Shown here piece after piece: positions 45,779-59,700 of a DNA stretch of 64,000 bases. Both the position numbers and the translations under genes were made by a program. The notes below the pieces were generated by a model that had not been told where the DNA came from, did not search any database, and worked only from the letters and a program-made list of their open reading frames with translations. Positions within the stretch are counted from its first letter, which is position 1. Each line of letters begins with the position of its first letter. The DNA comes from Asterias amurensis (taxonomy: Eukaryota > Echinodermata > Asteroidea > Forcipulatida > Asteriidae): assembly GCF_032118995.1 (NCBI RefSeq), contig NC_092662.1:17373701-17437700 (forward strand), read 5' to 3'.

Positions 45779-48700
45779 ATGGCTTTACGGGTAACTCTAA
45801 ATCATGCGTTAAAGGTAAGTTTTGATTGCTCTGTCTGTACAAATTGTGGTAATTTTAGTTTTAATGACAATGTTAAAATAAAGGATTGTGAAGTAAAACT
45901 ATAATGTAAAACTACATGACAATTTACATTATTATGTAATGAAAATTCACACTCTGTGAGTGCATGGACTCGGAGGTGATTCTGTGACTGTGTCAACTCG
46001 ACCTTTATGGTAGCCCACCTTGTTGAGCTGTTAATGGCTCCGCTTTTAACATCGGTCTCATCACTGTCACCGTAATGGTGACAGTGATGAGACTGATGTT
46101 AAAAGCGGAGCCATGAGACCGATGTTAAAAGCGGAGCCATTATTAACAGCTCAACAAGGTGGGCTACCTTTATGCCAGCTGTGCGTTTCTGAAACATTAC
46201 ATGGATGATGGTTTAACAAGTAAGCAAGGGGCGGTGCGGTATAAACCCCGTCCATGTTGCCATCCGGTAGACCGTCCATGGGACAAGTCGACCATTTTTA
46301 TTATGTAACAAACCTGGACCTAAAACACTAAACAGTACTTGAATTTGAAAGTAAAACAGCTGAGTGTAATTTTGAAAATAAATTCAGAAGAAAATGTCTG
46401 AGCCAATGTTAACCTTTTTATATAAATAATGTTATTATTATTTAATGTAACTTTAAGTGTTCACAGTTCCTGTTAACTTTTTTAAATAGTTAAAAAAAAT
46501 AAAAAGAACAAGTTATAATCATCTCCCTTTGTAGATTTTTTAAAATAACTTAACTAGTCCCTAGCCTAGCTAGCTAGAGTTGCGATAACGTAAGAGGAGG
46601 GTAATACGTTATCGCAACTAAGCTAGCTAGAGACTTGTTGTAGCATAGTCTAGAATTTGTTTCAGGGTAGTTGTAGTGGCGAAATCTTTCTCTATTTATT
46701 AACTTACATTTTTTTATGTTAACTTTTATACAGGCCCTTACCAAGTCCAACCAGGTTCCTCGTTCATCAAGGGTGTTTTCTCGAAGTCGTTCATCTGAAC
46801 CAGATCCCGAGTCTGCAGTCCAAAGACCTGGTCTAGCATTTGGTACGACCAGAGTTCAATGTCATTAAAAGCTATTCAGAAGGAAATTATGCTCAGCTAA
46901 CATATAGTATTAATGCGTTGTGACTTTGACCACGTGAGGGCGCTCTCTTTGGTATTTTCATCACTTCTGTGGGCATTGTGTCAAGTGTGTTGCTCCATAG
47001 TTTGAAGTTGCTTTAGTCTTGTTGTCCGTGAAGGCTACAATGTCTGTGGCTATGAATAAATATACCCCCTAGAAGTGATACAAGTAATTTTGAGAGCGCC
47101 CTCACACGGTCAAAAATACAATGCAGTAAATAAAGCAAAAAGTAGTTGGGAAGCAGCCATTGAGATGAATTGGCCCTTTGGGATTTGAAGAGACTACCTT
47201 AAGTACTTGTGTGTGAAATTGGGATTGATGTCAAACCTAAGGCTGTATCTGAATCGAGGCTTTAACTATGCACATGGCTATGGCTAGATTCTCACATCAT
47301 CCTGCATTGAAGTATAGGATGGTCTTAGCAAAACCCTTAGCCACAGCTGCAGCCGCTAATTCATATACAGCCTAAATGACAATTTAACATAGCATTTTGA
47401 TTAATTTTACATCTTCTTTGGATAGATTTTGCTATCAGTAAACACAATCTAGCCGATTATTTTTGGCCACTTATTATATAGTCGGGTGAATAATTAATTG
47501 GTTAATGGATTTATAATATTTCTTTCTTTCTTTTTGTTGGACTAGAATTAAGTGATGAGCAGAAAGAATACCAAGAGTTGGCTCGTAAGTTCACCAAGGA
47601 AGAAATCATTCCAAAGGCTGCTGAACATGACAAGACTGGAGAGGTAACTTAATTTATTAACTGATAGAGGAACTGTTTTAAACCTTTGTGTCTCTTGCCA
47701 ATTTTTCATTCTTATGTTTCTTTTTTGCTGGTTAAGTTTATTATTTGCCTTTTTACTTATTCTGCGTCCCTGCTTTTTAATTATCTTTCTGTTTTTGTCT
47801 TAATGTTCTTAATGTCTTTATAGATTTATTGTAAATAATTATAGATTTTTAATATATGGCCAGGGATATTGGAATTGAAGGCCTTCGGGCTACAGTTTTT
47901 AGGTAAACTTGTTTAATTCCAGGCATATGTCCCTGGCTTTTGTTTTGTACTGTTTATGTTTGTACTTTGTTTGGGTGGGTTTGGGTTTGAACCCCGGTCA
48001 TGAAACCTGCGTCCTTGAGCAAGATACTTTACTATGATTGCTTCTCATCACCCAGGGGGGTATATGTGGGTACCTGCGAGGGTATAGGATGATATTGTGA
48101 ATGAAAAAACCACTGGAGCGCCATGGCATCCCTGTGCTGTATTCTCCCCAGGGAGCTAAGAAAGATTAAAGGAATGTTATTGGCCAGGGCACTCGTGTAA
48201 AGCGCATTGATACGGTTATTCTAAAATGGGCTATATAACAACTACTTGTTAATACAAAATGTCTATATCTAGTCACATCACCAACCAATAAAATCTCAAT
48301 CAATCAAATCTAATCACATCAATTTTAAATGGATAGATGACTTGATTGATTTCTTTTCTGAGCAGTACCCAGTGGAGATCATCAAGAAGGCATTTGATCT
48401 CGGATTGATGAATTCACACATTCCGGCTTCAGTTGGTGAGTTCTGATAGTATAGTTACCAAGCAATCTATTTCAGGGCTCGAATTTGGGGGGGGGGAATC
48501 CAAAAGACCGCCAGGCTTGAATCATTAAACATATACCAGAATTTTGTGTACAAGACAAGAATTGAACAGAGTAAGAAAAAATATCTATACAGTTTAACAA
48601 TTGAACTGTTTGAATTAAACAAAAAAATAAGACATGAAAGTTTGCTGCCATGGGGAGTTGCATTGTGTAAATACGCCCTTCAGACTACTGTACCAATATT

Positions 48701-51700
48701 GAAATCTGAAACTTTATCAGAGTCAAGAAATTGCAATTGGAAAAACCACATAGCGTTACCATTGCTTTATTTTGATTATCACAACGTAAATAATAGTAAA
48801 ACAAACTTGCACAATTTCCTACAGAGACAAATCTGATTTTGATTATCTTCAGTAAAAAGAGGTCAACCTAGTTTCAGGCCTGGAATTTCATCTTTGAGAG
48901 GGCAAGGCCATTTTCTTTTTGCAAAAGGCACTTCCATTGGACATTCTTAAAGTCAATGGAGAACTTTTGAAGGGGAACCAAGGCCAACACCAGGGACAAC
49001 GGAGGTAATGGCCTCTCTGACCCGCGTAGAATTCCAGATATTAAGTTTGCTGGAAATTGTTACAGGTATTGATTGATGTATTAAACTTTGATTGAACAAT
49101 ACAGGTGGACTTGGTCTGGGTATTCTAGACTCATGTATAATTGCTGAAGAGTTTGCCTATGGATGTACAGGGATCCAGACAGCCATAGAAGCCAACTCCT
49201 TAGGGGTGAGTACGGGGCTTAAGGTTACATAGATTGACCCTAAGTGCAAGACAGTCTTAATTGTAAAGCAAAGTGTGATGTCACACTCACTAGGCAGACA
49301 TGATTGCCTTCATTAATATTCTTAATCCCGATGCAAATTTCCATCTACTTTAGTCTGATTTCTGACTTTCTTTTTTCCCTGTTGGAAAAAATCTGAAAAT
49401 TTGTGATAAAAAAACCTGAAAGGCATATAAGAGTCTATTGCATGTGTACATGCAGGTCAGACATTGTACTGAATCAAATAATCCAACTTGTTTCCAAGGA
49501 CCATATATCATCCCTGCACTAGGGTTGTCAGTATTATTTCTCAGATTGCGAAGCAAGCTTCGCACTCTCAAGCTTTGGGCTTGCAAGCTTTTTTGCTTTG
49601 CAGTCACAGTTCAGTTTTTTTTTCAACAACCTTTCACATCCTTTGCCATGGGAAGGAGTCCAGAACACCATGCTGCTGACATCAAGCTTGGGTGTCTGTC
49701 AGGCCTGATACTTCACGGAGGCAACAGGGGAAATTGCCTCCATGCCCCCTGGTCCATGCCTTGGTCCCCTTAAGTTGCTTTAGTAGAAATTTACAATTTC
49801 CTCATAGGATGACCATTACAAAGTAGGAAATGCCTTAGTGCCCTTGCACTTTCAAAAATAAAGCATACAGGCATGGTCTGTGACAGTGATCTGCAAATCT
49901 TTGGTCTGGTCTGCAAATCTTTGTCTCAAAAGCCGTAAGAAAATTGTTGATTTGAATCACTGATCAGATTGATTTAATTGATGTTTCAGCAAATGCCGGT
50001 AATCATTGGCGGAAATAAAGAACAACAGAAGAAGTACCTTGGTCGGATGGTGGAGGAACCTCTGATGTGTGTAAGTACTTTGATTTAGGAAAAAAAATAG
50101 TATGCTGTTGGAAATGTAAAAATTAATTAATGGCCTCCAGTTTTGACATTAGACTTTTATCATGCTGCGACCGTCTGGCTTAAGAAATGGTACATTCATT
50201 CAAGTCTTTAAGTATCATGTCTGTACAACGAACTAGGACATAACTCTTAAACTGGCTTTAATGTGTAATGTGAGTTTTAGAACGTCAAATGATTGATCTC
50301 GCTTAAAGGTACTTGACACCTTTGATAATGGTCAAAGACCAGTTTTCATCTAAGTTGTAAGAGAAAAATGAAAGAAAAACAACACAGAATCAAGTTGTGT
50401 GAAATAAACATTGACATGAATTGATTGATTTGAATCGAGTTACGACCTTGTTGCACTGACTCAACGATATTGTAAACTTTCCTGCAGAAATCATTCCACG
50501 ACAGTGTGCAAAGAAAATGTGACCTTAATTTTTTTAATTTGTTAATTTTGTTAATTTGATTTGAAGGCCTACTGCGTGACAGAGCCAGGGGCAGGCTCTG
50601 ACGTTGCTGGTCTGCGAACCCGCGCCGAGAAGAAGGGTGACGAATACATCCTGAATGGTGGCAAGATGTGGATCACCAATGGCGGGCATGCTAACTGGTA
50701 CTTTGTCTTGGCTCGTACGGATCCCGATCCTAAAGCATCCACGGCTAAGGCCTTCACTGGATTCATTGTGGACAGAGACAGTCCTGGTGTGATTGTTGGC
50801 AGGAAGGTATGACTAAATAAACAGGGATGTGGTTTCTCCGCTTTTAACTTGAAATGGGGGGGGGGGCGTTTGAAGGGGGAAAAAATACAAACTTATAACT
50901 AAGATCAAATTCATGGGAACATGGGCCCATTTCAATAAATAATAAAGCTAAATAGAGCTGCTTAAGCAGAAAGTGTTGCTTAACAATTTTCTGTTAAGCA
51001 GAATTGAGCAGGATACCAGTCACAAATTGTGTATATGGCATGGTAGTTAAGTTGGTAACCATGTTCTGGTTTGCACAATTTTGCTTTTTTGTGCTTAAGA
51101 AGCTCTATGGAATTGGGGCCTGAAGATAAAACCATATGGAACACCCTAGAATGCAGAGTAGGGTTTAAACACAAGATAACTTAATGTAGGCAGGCGTCAC
51201 ACTCGCAAGCTTTCACGCTTTGCGCTCATAGGTCAGGGTGTTTCTTTCAATGGCCTCTTACATCCCTCCATTTGAAGGGTTCAGAGGTCACATTGAGTCA
51301 CGTGATGCACTCATTTCTCATTAGGTAGAGTCCTCATAACTTCATAGTTGAATTACTTTTATTTTTCTGCTTTTTAAAGACTCCATTCAGTAATTTGTAG
51401 TTCAAATTTAAGAATGTTTTTATTTGCAAACTGTTTCCATCTTGAATATGTAGGCAGTTTTTGGGTGCTGTATAGATACTTAGTATTAGTGTTATTGTAA
51501 CTATTAATAATACTTAAACCTCTTCACATCAAAAAAAAAAAAAAATCTGGGCCCACTTTAAATTACATTTGATTTATAAGTATCCTTTGGAAGAAGTTAC
51601 TACGACGTTGTATTTGATTTTTCCTAGGAGTGGAACATGGGTCAAAGGGCGTCAGACACACGAGGCATTACATTTGAAGATGTGAGAGTACCAAAAGAGA

Positions 51701-53655
51701 ATGTCTTAATTGGAGAAGGTATGGGTTTCAAGATCGCAATGGGAGCATTTGACAAGACCAGACCACCGGTAAGAAAGTTTCCCATTAAAGATCTACTTGA
51801 ACAAAAGTGATCTTTGCTGAAATTCATTTAAGTTTTCCATTAGAGATATACTTGAACGAAAGTGATCTTTGCTGAAATTCATTTAGTATGTTTTCAATCA
51901 TAAAGGAAGTAGAGTTTACTTGAGACCAAACAGATTTTAATTGTGTTAAAAAACAATTATTTTGAATACCCATCTCCGGTGCGTTTCAGAAAGATTTGTG
52001 AAACGCCCTATGTTGTCATCACTCATGTTATGTCATATATGGCTGTTTTGTTGCAGCATGAAGGTATAACAAAGCAAACTCCCACACATGATGTAAAAGT
52101 ATTGTCGTTTTAACGCACGTCTATGTTTACCCCACCCCAACCCCAACCCCCTCCCATCTTCAGGTTGCTGCAGGAGCTACTGGTCTCGCACAGAGAGCCT
52201 TTGATGAAGCCACCAAGTACTCAATGGAAAGAAAGACGTTCGGAAAACACATCTGTGAGGTACACAATTTTTTCTTGTTTTCCTTTTTTTTTTTTCTCTT
52301 TATTTTTTTGAGAATTAGCACTATTAAGTTTCCATTTATTGCAAACACCACTGCAAACACACATTAAATGACAATAATAACATTAAGAAAACTGGAGCTA
52401 AACGAACCCAGTACAATTAGTTGTTTAATAAATTTCAGAACAATCATTTGGAAAATTGAAATTCTTACTCTTACGTGCCTGAGGCTGTGGGTGTTTTGGT
52501 ACAAACTGCGTTCGTCTGTTAGGGTCTATAATATAAGAGTCAAGTTAAACAGGCAACTTGGTGGAAACTTAATGCACTGGAGACACTACAGTAGCACAAG
52601 AGAGAGTATCTAACAATGCCAAAGTGTCGCTGAAAAAAAATTTGGAAAACAAAGAGTTGTTTTTTTCCTCTTTTTAGAGATTGCCTGGAATTGTTTGCCT
52701 TTAAATTGCCACATGAAGTGGTTCGGTTGATTTTATATCATTAAAAGGACATAATAAGAATCTAATATATGTTGAGTTTTTGTTTGCTTTTTATCTCCCT
52801 TAGCACCAAGCTGTTGCCTTCATCTTAGCTGACATGGCAATCGGCATTGAGACGGCACGCCTGATGACTCATAGAGCAGCCTGGGAGACCGACCAGGGAA
52901 AACGCAACACGTATTACGCATCCATTGCTAAGGCATTAGCAGCTGATGTAGCTAACAAGTGCGCTACAGATGCTGTACAGGTGTTTGGCGGGAATGGCTT
53001 CAATACAGAGTATCCAGTCGAGAAACTGATGAGGGATGCTAAGATCTATCAGGTATGTTATCGGTCAGGCACTTGATGCGAAAAAAGATTGAAACGTAGG
53101 CAAGCGTCCACAATCCAGTGGATCACCAGAATGTTCTACTAGACTGCCACATTGTGACAAACTACTGGAATTTTCCTACAAAAGAGTTAGTATCTCGAAC
53201 GCTCAAATGACACAGACCAGCCGATATATGCCCACTGGAACAGTGCACACTGATGATGCCAAAGCTTCTAAACCTCTTGAATCAAACATCGGGCCCAATT
53301 TCATAGAGCTGCTCATCCAAGCACAATAATAAGCTAAGCAAAATTGTGCTTACATGAATAAGTCCACCAGCCAAAACATCATGTCCCATGTACAATTTTT
53401 GGCCGGTAACCTGCTCATTATTACTAAGCAGGGATTTATTGAGCAGTATTTTCTGCCTAGGCAGCTCTATCAAATCGGCCCCTTGGAGGTACTGTGTCTA
53501 AAATAAGAGTGAACCCAAGCCCACTAGTGCCAGCTAATTTTCATAAATTTGAACTGATTTTTCTTTGCATTCAGATCTACGAGGGTACAGCCCAGATTCA
53601 GCGCGTCATTATTTCCAGAGAGGTGCTGACAAAGGCTAAACAGATGATGGGATAG
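45779..53655 (+). CDS. ACADM: Medium-chain acyl-CoA dehydrogenase, mitochondrial
   Basis: Eleven exons: 45779-45814, 46734-46842, 47546-47643, 48366-48435, 49105-49205, 49990-50070, 50567-50806, 51628-51768, 52164-52259, 52804-53052, 53575-53655. They join in frame to 433 residues, close to the 421 of human ACADM. The FAD enzyme oxidises C6-C12 acyl-CoAs in the first step of mitochondrial beta-oxidation and passes electrons to ETF. The start [20 protein letters not shown] is basic and amphipathic, a mitochondrial presequence. Both family signatures are present: [12 protein letters not shown] (from residue 169) and [17 protein letters not shown]. The catalytic base is Glu410 in [10 protein letters not shown]. 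Nearly every stretch is alignable to the vertebrate enzyme, including [20 protein letters not shown]. Introns hold hairpin elements at 46.0 and 46.6 kb. The acceptor before 50567 is an unusual AAG. Confidence 0.97.
46009..46168. mobile_element. Near-perfect palindromic element in ACADM intron 1, flanked by a direct repeat
   Basis: GTAGCCCACCTTGTTGAGCT on the left pairs with AGCTCAACAAGGTGGGCTAC on the right. The centre is TGTCACCGTAATGGTGACAG. A 27-bp block (GAGACYGATGTTAAAAGCGG with AGCCAT) is present twice in the right arm and once in the left. CTTTATG flanks both sides (46003-46009 and 46168-46174), consistent with a target duplication of 7-8 bp. Confidence 0.85.
46556..46635. repeat. Hairpin in ACADM intron 1
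   Basis: Arms contain AGAGTTGCGATAACGTA and TACGTTATCGCAACT plus a CTAGCTAG-rich outer part, with a 12-base loop. It lies 0.4 kb from the palindrome at 46009-46168 and just upstream of ACADM exon 2. Confidence 0.85.
47985..48250 (+). repeat. SINE-like repeat in ACADM intron 3
   Basis: Begins with box B-like GGGTTTGAACCCCGG and continues through CCTTGAGCAAGATACTTTAC, CATCACCCAGGGGGGTATAT and a tail with GTAAAGCGCATTGATACG. A related copy lies at about 22925-23075. Confidence 0.6.
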
Positions 53656-55010
53656 ATTGGTTGGCTGACCCACAACAGATGAGGTCTCTGTGCTACATTC
53701 TCTGCCCACTAACACGACTAAATGACCAAAACGACCATCCAGGAGTGTGAGAGAGAGATGCGGAATGAGCCATTAACAGGTTTTTTTTTAATGTTTAACC
53801 CCAACAGTCCCAATGCCTCATAATTCCTATCTAGGAAGTTGTCTGACTATGTAGGAATTCGTGCTGCAGGCCCAACTAACAATTTGTTGGCTCAGGACTA
53901 TAAGTTCTTTAGTGTAGTTTGTAATGATTTCATAAAATTGCTTTTGCATATTTTGGAGCTCATGTAAACAGAGTTTATTAATCAAGAGTGGTCTACAAAG
54001 TAATTGTTGGCAAAAAGAAACATTCAGTTTCTAAGAAAAATATTGACTTGTATATTTTGATTTATTTTTTCAAACTTATACACATTTATTCACTTAGCGA
54101 CCTTTAGATTATGAAATTACAATTAACGACCTTTAAGCTCTGAGCCAATGAATTGATGATCATTTGAACAGGCATACCAATCTCATCCGAGGCAAAACAC
54201 AAGGTGTTGATTGTTGAGGTACCAAAGAGTAGAGGAGCTTTGAAGGGTTATGTGAGGGTCTTAGCCAATAGACATCAGTAGGAATAGTATCGAGATCCTT
54301 AAAAATCCCTTTCAGGAAGTTTTGTGACTTTGACTTTGAAGGAGCTAGACTGCAGTTCCATTTCAAAAGCAAGGGCCCAATTTCTTGGTACTGCTTGCTG
54401 TGGAACTTGGGGCTTAGAAAGACACATTTTACAGGGTGCCGTAAGCACAGAATTGTTATTTGTGACTGGTTGCCTGATGATGTTTTTTATACCAAATTTG
54501 TATCACACTGCAGAATCAATCAGGGATCCAATCATTATTGGTTTTCAGTACATCCCTACCAGGGGTTACTGGCAGAGGTATCGATACAGTGCACTGCCAA
54601 TGGTAGCGAGGTTAAGATTGTCCAATTTTAAACACGTTTTTACTATTTAAACAAAAAGGCAAATGAGCAATGCAAGTTAAATGATTTTCCAGACACTGTG
54701 TGGTTATTAGAGGTTTGCACGACTTGGACGAAAACACTTAACTTATCTCTAAATTTATTTGGCTGCTTGATTTTGTTTGATTTATTTTATTTTATTTTAT
54801 AACTAATTGAGGAATATTATTCAGTGTACTTTAAGCTTTCAGACTGTGTGATAACATTAATAATTTTGGGAATTTTCTTGAAGGGATTTTTTCAACAGTT
54901 TTTATTTTATTTTAAGTATAAAGTATTCATATTTGAAGTGGACAAAACTGTATCATACAAATGTTGCTGCCAACAACTTTGGTATTTGTTTTATTCACTT
55001 TAAATAAAAG
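53656..55010 (+). other. Probable ACADM 3' UTR
   Basis: AT-rich sequence after the ACADM stop, with an AATAAA at about 55003-55008 (in TTTAAATAAAAGCTG) and another near 55152. Around 54368-54480 it includes a fragment of the dispersed inverted-repeat family that ends in CAATTTC and contains GCACAGAATT. Confidence 0.45.
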
Positions 55011-56742
55011 CTGTGGAGCAGAAGGAATTTACACAAATTTGAATCGACAAGTTGTCCTCAATTTGTAAATAATTAACTGGACACTTTGTATTATGCTACT
55101 GCTGGTTTATTTCAGTGCAGGTTTTTAAATATCTCCCAAATCCAGCAAAAACAATAAAAATACTGTGAAGAAGCCGTAAGGTAATATGTCGAACTGAGGT
55201 AACATTTCAAAATAATTTGTAGAAAAAAAAAAGCAAAATTGTTGATGATAAATGGAGGTGTACAGGATTTTATTTTTTTTCATTTTAGTTATTTATTTCT
55301 TACCACACATTAGCTGTCACTTTGGAGTTTTTACCACAAAAGGGAATACAAGGGTTTGCAATACAATAATTATATTTTTGATTTGTGATAAGAGTATAGT
55401 TTTCACTCTAGGGTAAATTTAGAGCCTCTGTGTCCCATATCCAATGAGGCCAAAGGCCGAGTGGGATATGGAATGCAGATGCATTTTATTTTTTCCAAAC
55501 TATTATACGGGATACATGATGTGTGTTCCTAGACTTTATGACTCGTAGTCACCTGTAATACATCAGTGCAGCGTACATTGCATCAAAGAGCAGCACAAGT
55601 AAATCTTGCAACATTCTTTAGTTTCTTAGCACCAGTACTGGAAGATGGAAGATATATAAATCAAGATGATCACAGAGAATTACAGTTCTAACCTTAAAAT
55701 TGTTCCTGTTCACAACATATCTATTACACAGCAGTACTCTGTAAACAAAGACCTAATTTGCCTTTTGATCACCAAATTTGCCTGCATTGGTATAAAAGGC
55801 ATCGCGATTTTAAACACATGTGTTTTATTAATTAAGAGCTAGATGTAAAGCTTAATTGGTGTAACTCTTGTTAACCGATGTAAACCACTTCACTCTTGAT
55901 GTAGGGTCTGTTGTCCACAGCGGAAAATGTGGCATATCTCATATGGTAAGTTGATTGCCTTTTGTGTGGATGTGCACAGCAGATACAGACAACTGTCTGC
56001 TCTGCTCAGCATTCCCCTTGTTCTGTAAATCCTCGCATATGACACCACAAGTCCAAACAGTCCCCACCGAGGCCATAGAAAACCTATCATTGACCTTGGC
56101 GCTGGCGGCAAATGCAAGGGGTATTATGTTTATCCTAAAGCAATGCTGAAAACCAGAGCCCAATTTCATAGAGCTGTTTAATCACAAAAAATACCCAAGC
56201 ACAATAAAATATTGGTTATCCGAACTACCATGTCACATGTACAATTTATGACTGGTATCCTGCTCATTTCTGCTTAGCAGACAATTGTTGAGTAATATTT
56301 TCTGCTTAACCAGCTCTATGAAATTGGGCCCAGGCTACATCCAGAAGCCTGGTCGCCCTGTACCCCCCACCCCCCTCATCCCACCCCAATGGTACCCCAA
56401 TGAGCTGCCTTCTTTTTACCTCTAGTCGAGGGCGCCTACCCAAATACGTCATGCGCACAAGTTCTATTGAATAATAAACAACAATGTAGCTAAATTGTAT
56501 CAAACACAACCACACATGACTTCTTTGTATCTGAAGTTACATGTCCGAGTTATCTGATTCCATACATGGTTTTCCTCTACCGTTTAGATTTCAAACAAAC
56601 TTTCCGATGTTGAATGCAGCTAAAGTCAAGCAAGAACTGAGACCCAGTCCTGAAAGACTTTGATAATGACCTTCAGAGATGGATAAACTACTCCATATAC
56701 AGCGAGAACAATCTACATGATGTATTAAGCAGGTAGGGTTTT
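55011..56742. other. Intergenic interval between convergent ACADM and C6orf136-like genes
   Basis: No gene recognised. Contains a copy of the AATTTCATAGAGCTG family at about 56152-56335 and otherwise AT-rich sequence. Small open stretches on both strands near 55890-56170 look accidental because they overlap each other and match nothing I know. Confidence 0.5.
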
Positions 56743-59700
56743 TTATAGTTTGCTGGGGTTCGTCTTGTGTTGGACGAAGGCGAGAGGCTTGGATACCATA
56801 CAGTCGGGCGACAAGGCGGGGTTGCGGACTACGCCCAACGCGATGCCAATACGTACAGCCAGGGATGGAGACCTCACCTTATCCGATGGGTTGGGCATAA
56901 CCTGTCGATGTTGAAAGAGAAAAAACAAATTTAATAAAGTGTTTGATTTCACAATTGAAGATAATCTGATAAAATTTCACTGGAAATGTACCTTGTCAAG
57001 TTTATGTCGATGAATGAGACCGTCAGTACCAACATCAAAAGTAGAGAATGCATCAAAATATCTAAGAAAAGAGAAAAAAAATGATGTGAAATACATAAAG
57101 AGTCGAGTAGACTCCAGTTTTGACATTGGTGGTAACAATTGGAAAGAATTGAAGTTTATTTGTTGAAATGATCTTCCCGTTCGAGGGAACTCGGCAAAGT
57201 TCCACAAGGGGATAAAATGCCAAGCTAGCAACAGCTAATCTCTCTCTTAAAAACGATGGTTTAACGTCTACGATCAAGAAGTTGTGATTCAGTATTCCCT
57301 AGACAACAATCCTTATTCTAATCATTGTGAAATCAGTCGTTAGCTCGGTAGAGTTCGAACCCACAACCTTGTGATTGCAAATCCTGCAGTCTAACAACTG
57401 ACCACTAAGTTCTCCATTATTGTCGGTTCACTTTTTCCTTCTTGGAATTCTGATAAATGGACTTCCGAGCGACTAACCTGTGAGGGTGATTTCGACGCCA
57501 AGGTCTGATGATGTAGCTATGAAGTGGTACTCCCTTGATCCTCCATCTTGCCTGGATCTGATCCTGATCTAGATCAGCGGTGATTCGTAACACCTCCATG
57601 CTTGATCCTGTCATGTAAGTGGTTCCGAGGCTCTTCATGGACTGGAGGCAAGCCTTGTAGGCCGGCAGCCCTCTGTGAGTTGGTGGGAAAAAAATGTTTA
57701 AAAGCTCTGACCCGCTACTCGTGTACATCCATTTTCATAAAGTAGGATTTGAAACTTTGCATGGCGGCAGTATAATTAAGAAAGGTTTGTGGCAGGCCTG
57801 TATGCTTTGTTTTTGAAAGGGCAAAGGCACCAAGGCATTTTCTCTCTGGTAAAGGGCACCCTAAGAGGAAATTGTAAATTTCTACTGGAGCATTTCAAGG
57901 GCACCAAAGCAATGACCAGGGCATGGAGGCAATTGTGGTTATACCATGTTAATATCTCTTTTGAGTAGTGTTGGTTCTAAAAACCACAATTTATTTTCCA
58001 GAACCAACACTATTGAAAGGAGATAAGTATTTGTTGATTCTATTTTGAAGGAACAACAAAACAAATCACCTTGTCTTGATTCTCAGAATTCTGTTGTCGA
58101 ATTCTACAGTGTCTGCGTACATACTGAAGTCATGAGGTTCCTGTAGGAAGTTGGGCAGCTGAAAGAAACAGATGTAAGATCAAAAAGTGAATGTGTAAAG
58201 ACACATCAAGAAAAGCAAATATTCAATCAAGCTTTAAGAAGCACAAAATTGTTTGGTCGAGAGATTACACGCCTCAAAATGTAAAGAGGAGTCACCCAGG
58301 GGCCCTGGGGTCAATTTCACCAAGATAGTCCTAAACTTAGTGCTAGTCTTAGGTTCATTTGAGGGGTTACCGGTTATTAAAAACTTAAGGCTAGTCCTAA
58401 GTTAAGACGAGTAAGACTAGTCTAACTCTTTGTGAAATCAACCCCCAGGAATACTAGAGAGGTATGGACACAAGAAGTTTGCCGTTTATTCCTTTCAGAA
58501 AGGGCAAAAGGGAATCTGTTTGTGGAGAAAAATCCTGAACATTGACAGGACGGACTTACTTCATTGGACAGCCTCTCATGCATGACTAGAATCTGTTCCT
58601 TGCTGGGTCTACGGTTATTCTGATCAGGTGGGGTTAGAATATCTCCATAATTGGAGGGATGAACACCAGCAGTGGAATCTGAACGATCATTCGCCGAGGA
58701 TTGAAGGTTCGGCTCTGGTACAGAGGCCACCATTGGAACATGGTACACTTTACTGAAAAAAGACCAAATATGAACCCTGAATTACAGCCTTCTATCCTGG
58801 AACTTTATCTTTGAGAGGGCAAGGCCATTTTCATTTAGAAGAGGGCACTTCCATTTGGAAATCTTAGTCCATGGGGAATTTGTGAAAGGGCACCAAGGCA
58901 AAGATCAGTGCAACAGAGGCCATGACCTCCACGTAATTTCATGCCAGGCCTTCATCAAACAAAACATTTTACTGTGGTGAATATCAACTATTGTATAAAT
59001 CAAAGTGTAAATGTTTTTTAATTTCAAGTCTATTTTCTGGGGTTTTTTTTCGGGATTTTTATTTATTAATTTATGTATTTTCATTAAGGGGAGGGGGATT
59101 GCTGACTACAGATGAATTTGAGATATCTGTCAATTTGTTTTTGTTTTTGTTTTTAACCCTTGGGGGGGGGAGATATGGATTGGCTCACTTGAAATACAAA
59201 TGCGCCCTCGCTTGACGTCCTGTGGCTTCCGGTAAACTTTGAAGTTTGAGTTTTTCGACAGAAGGAGCGTCTGGTTTGATAAACCTTGAGTTATTAAGCC
59301 TTGGATTTAAGAAGTCCCTTTTGATATTATATCGATTTAGTTTGTGTAGAGCATCAGTTGGGGCAGTGTGGACGAAATTATCAGAGCTGTGATTTGTGAT
59401 TGGCTGGTTTCGAATGATGATGTCATCACTGCATTCTTTGCGTGGTTTGGCCGCCGTCTCAAGGACGCTCTGGACGTGCATGGTTGCCGAGAGTCTGCGT
59501 AGCGTCGCTGTGATGTCCCTCAGGCTGTCGTGGACTGGCAGTGTGGACGTCAACATTGACAGGACATGATTGATGGTGCTACCTTCAACCCGGACTAACA
59601 CAGGCAGCTCTGCTTCTTTAATGTCTTCTTTCAATCCCTCCTGGTTTGAGATTGCTGATCCTTCAGAGGATTCTTGCAAGCACATGAGAGACGTCTCCCT

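Noticed and set aside
54324-54650. 108-codon open frame after ACADM
   Set aside because: Lies in the probable 3' UTR, overlaps another frame and a dispersed repeat fragment; no known protein seen.
57345-57420. Possible minus-strand tRNA gene
   Set aside because: Box A and box B are recognisable, but the stems do not close convincingly and it sits in an intron in repeat context; treated as a SINE head.
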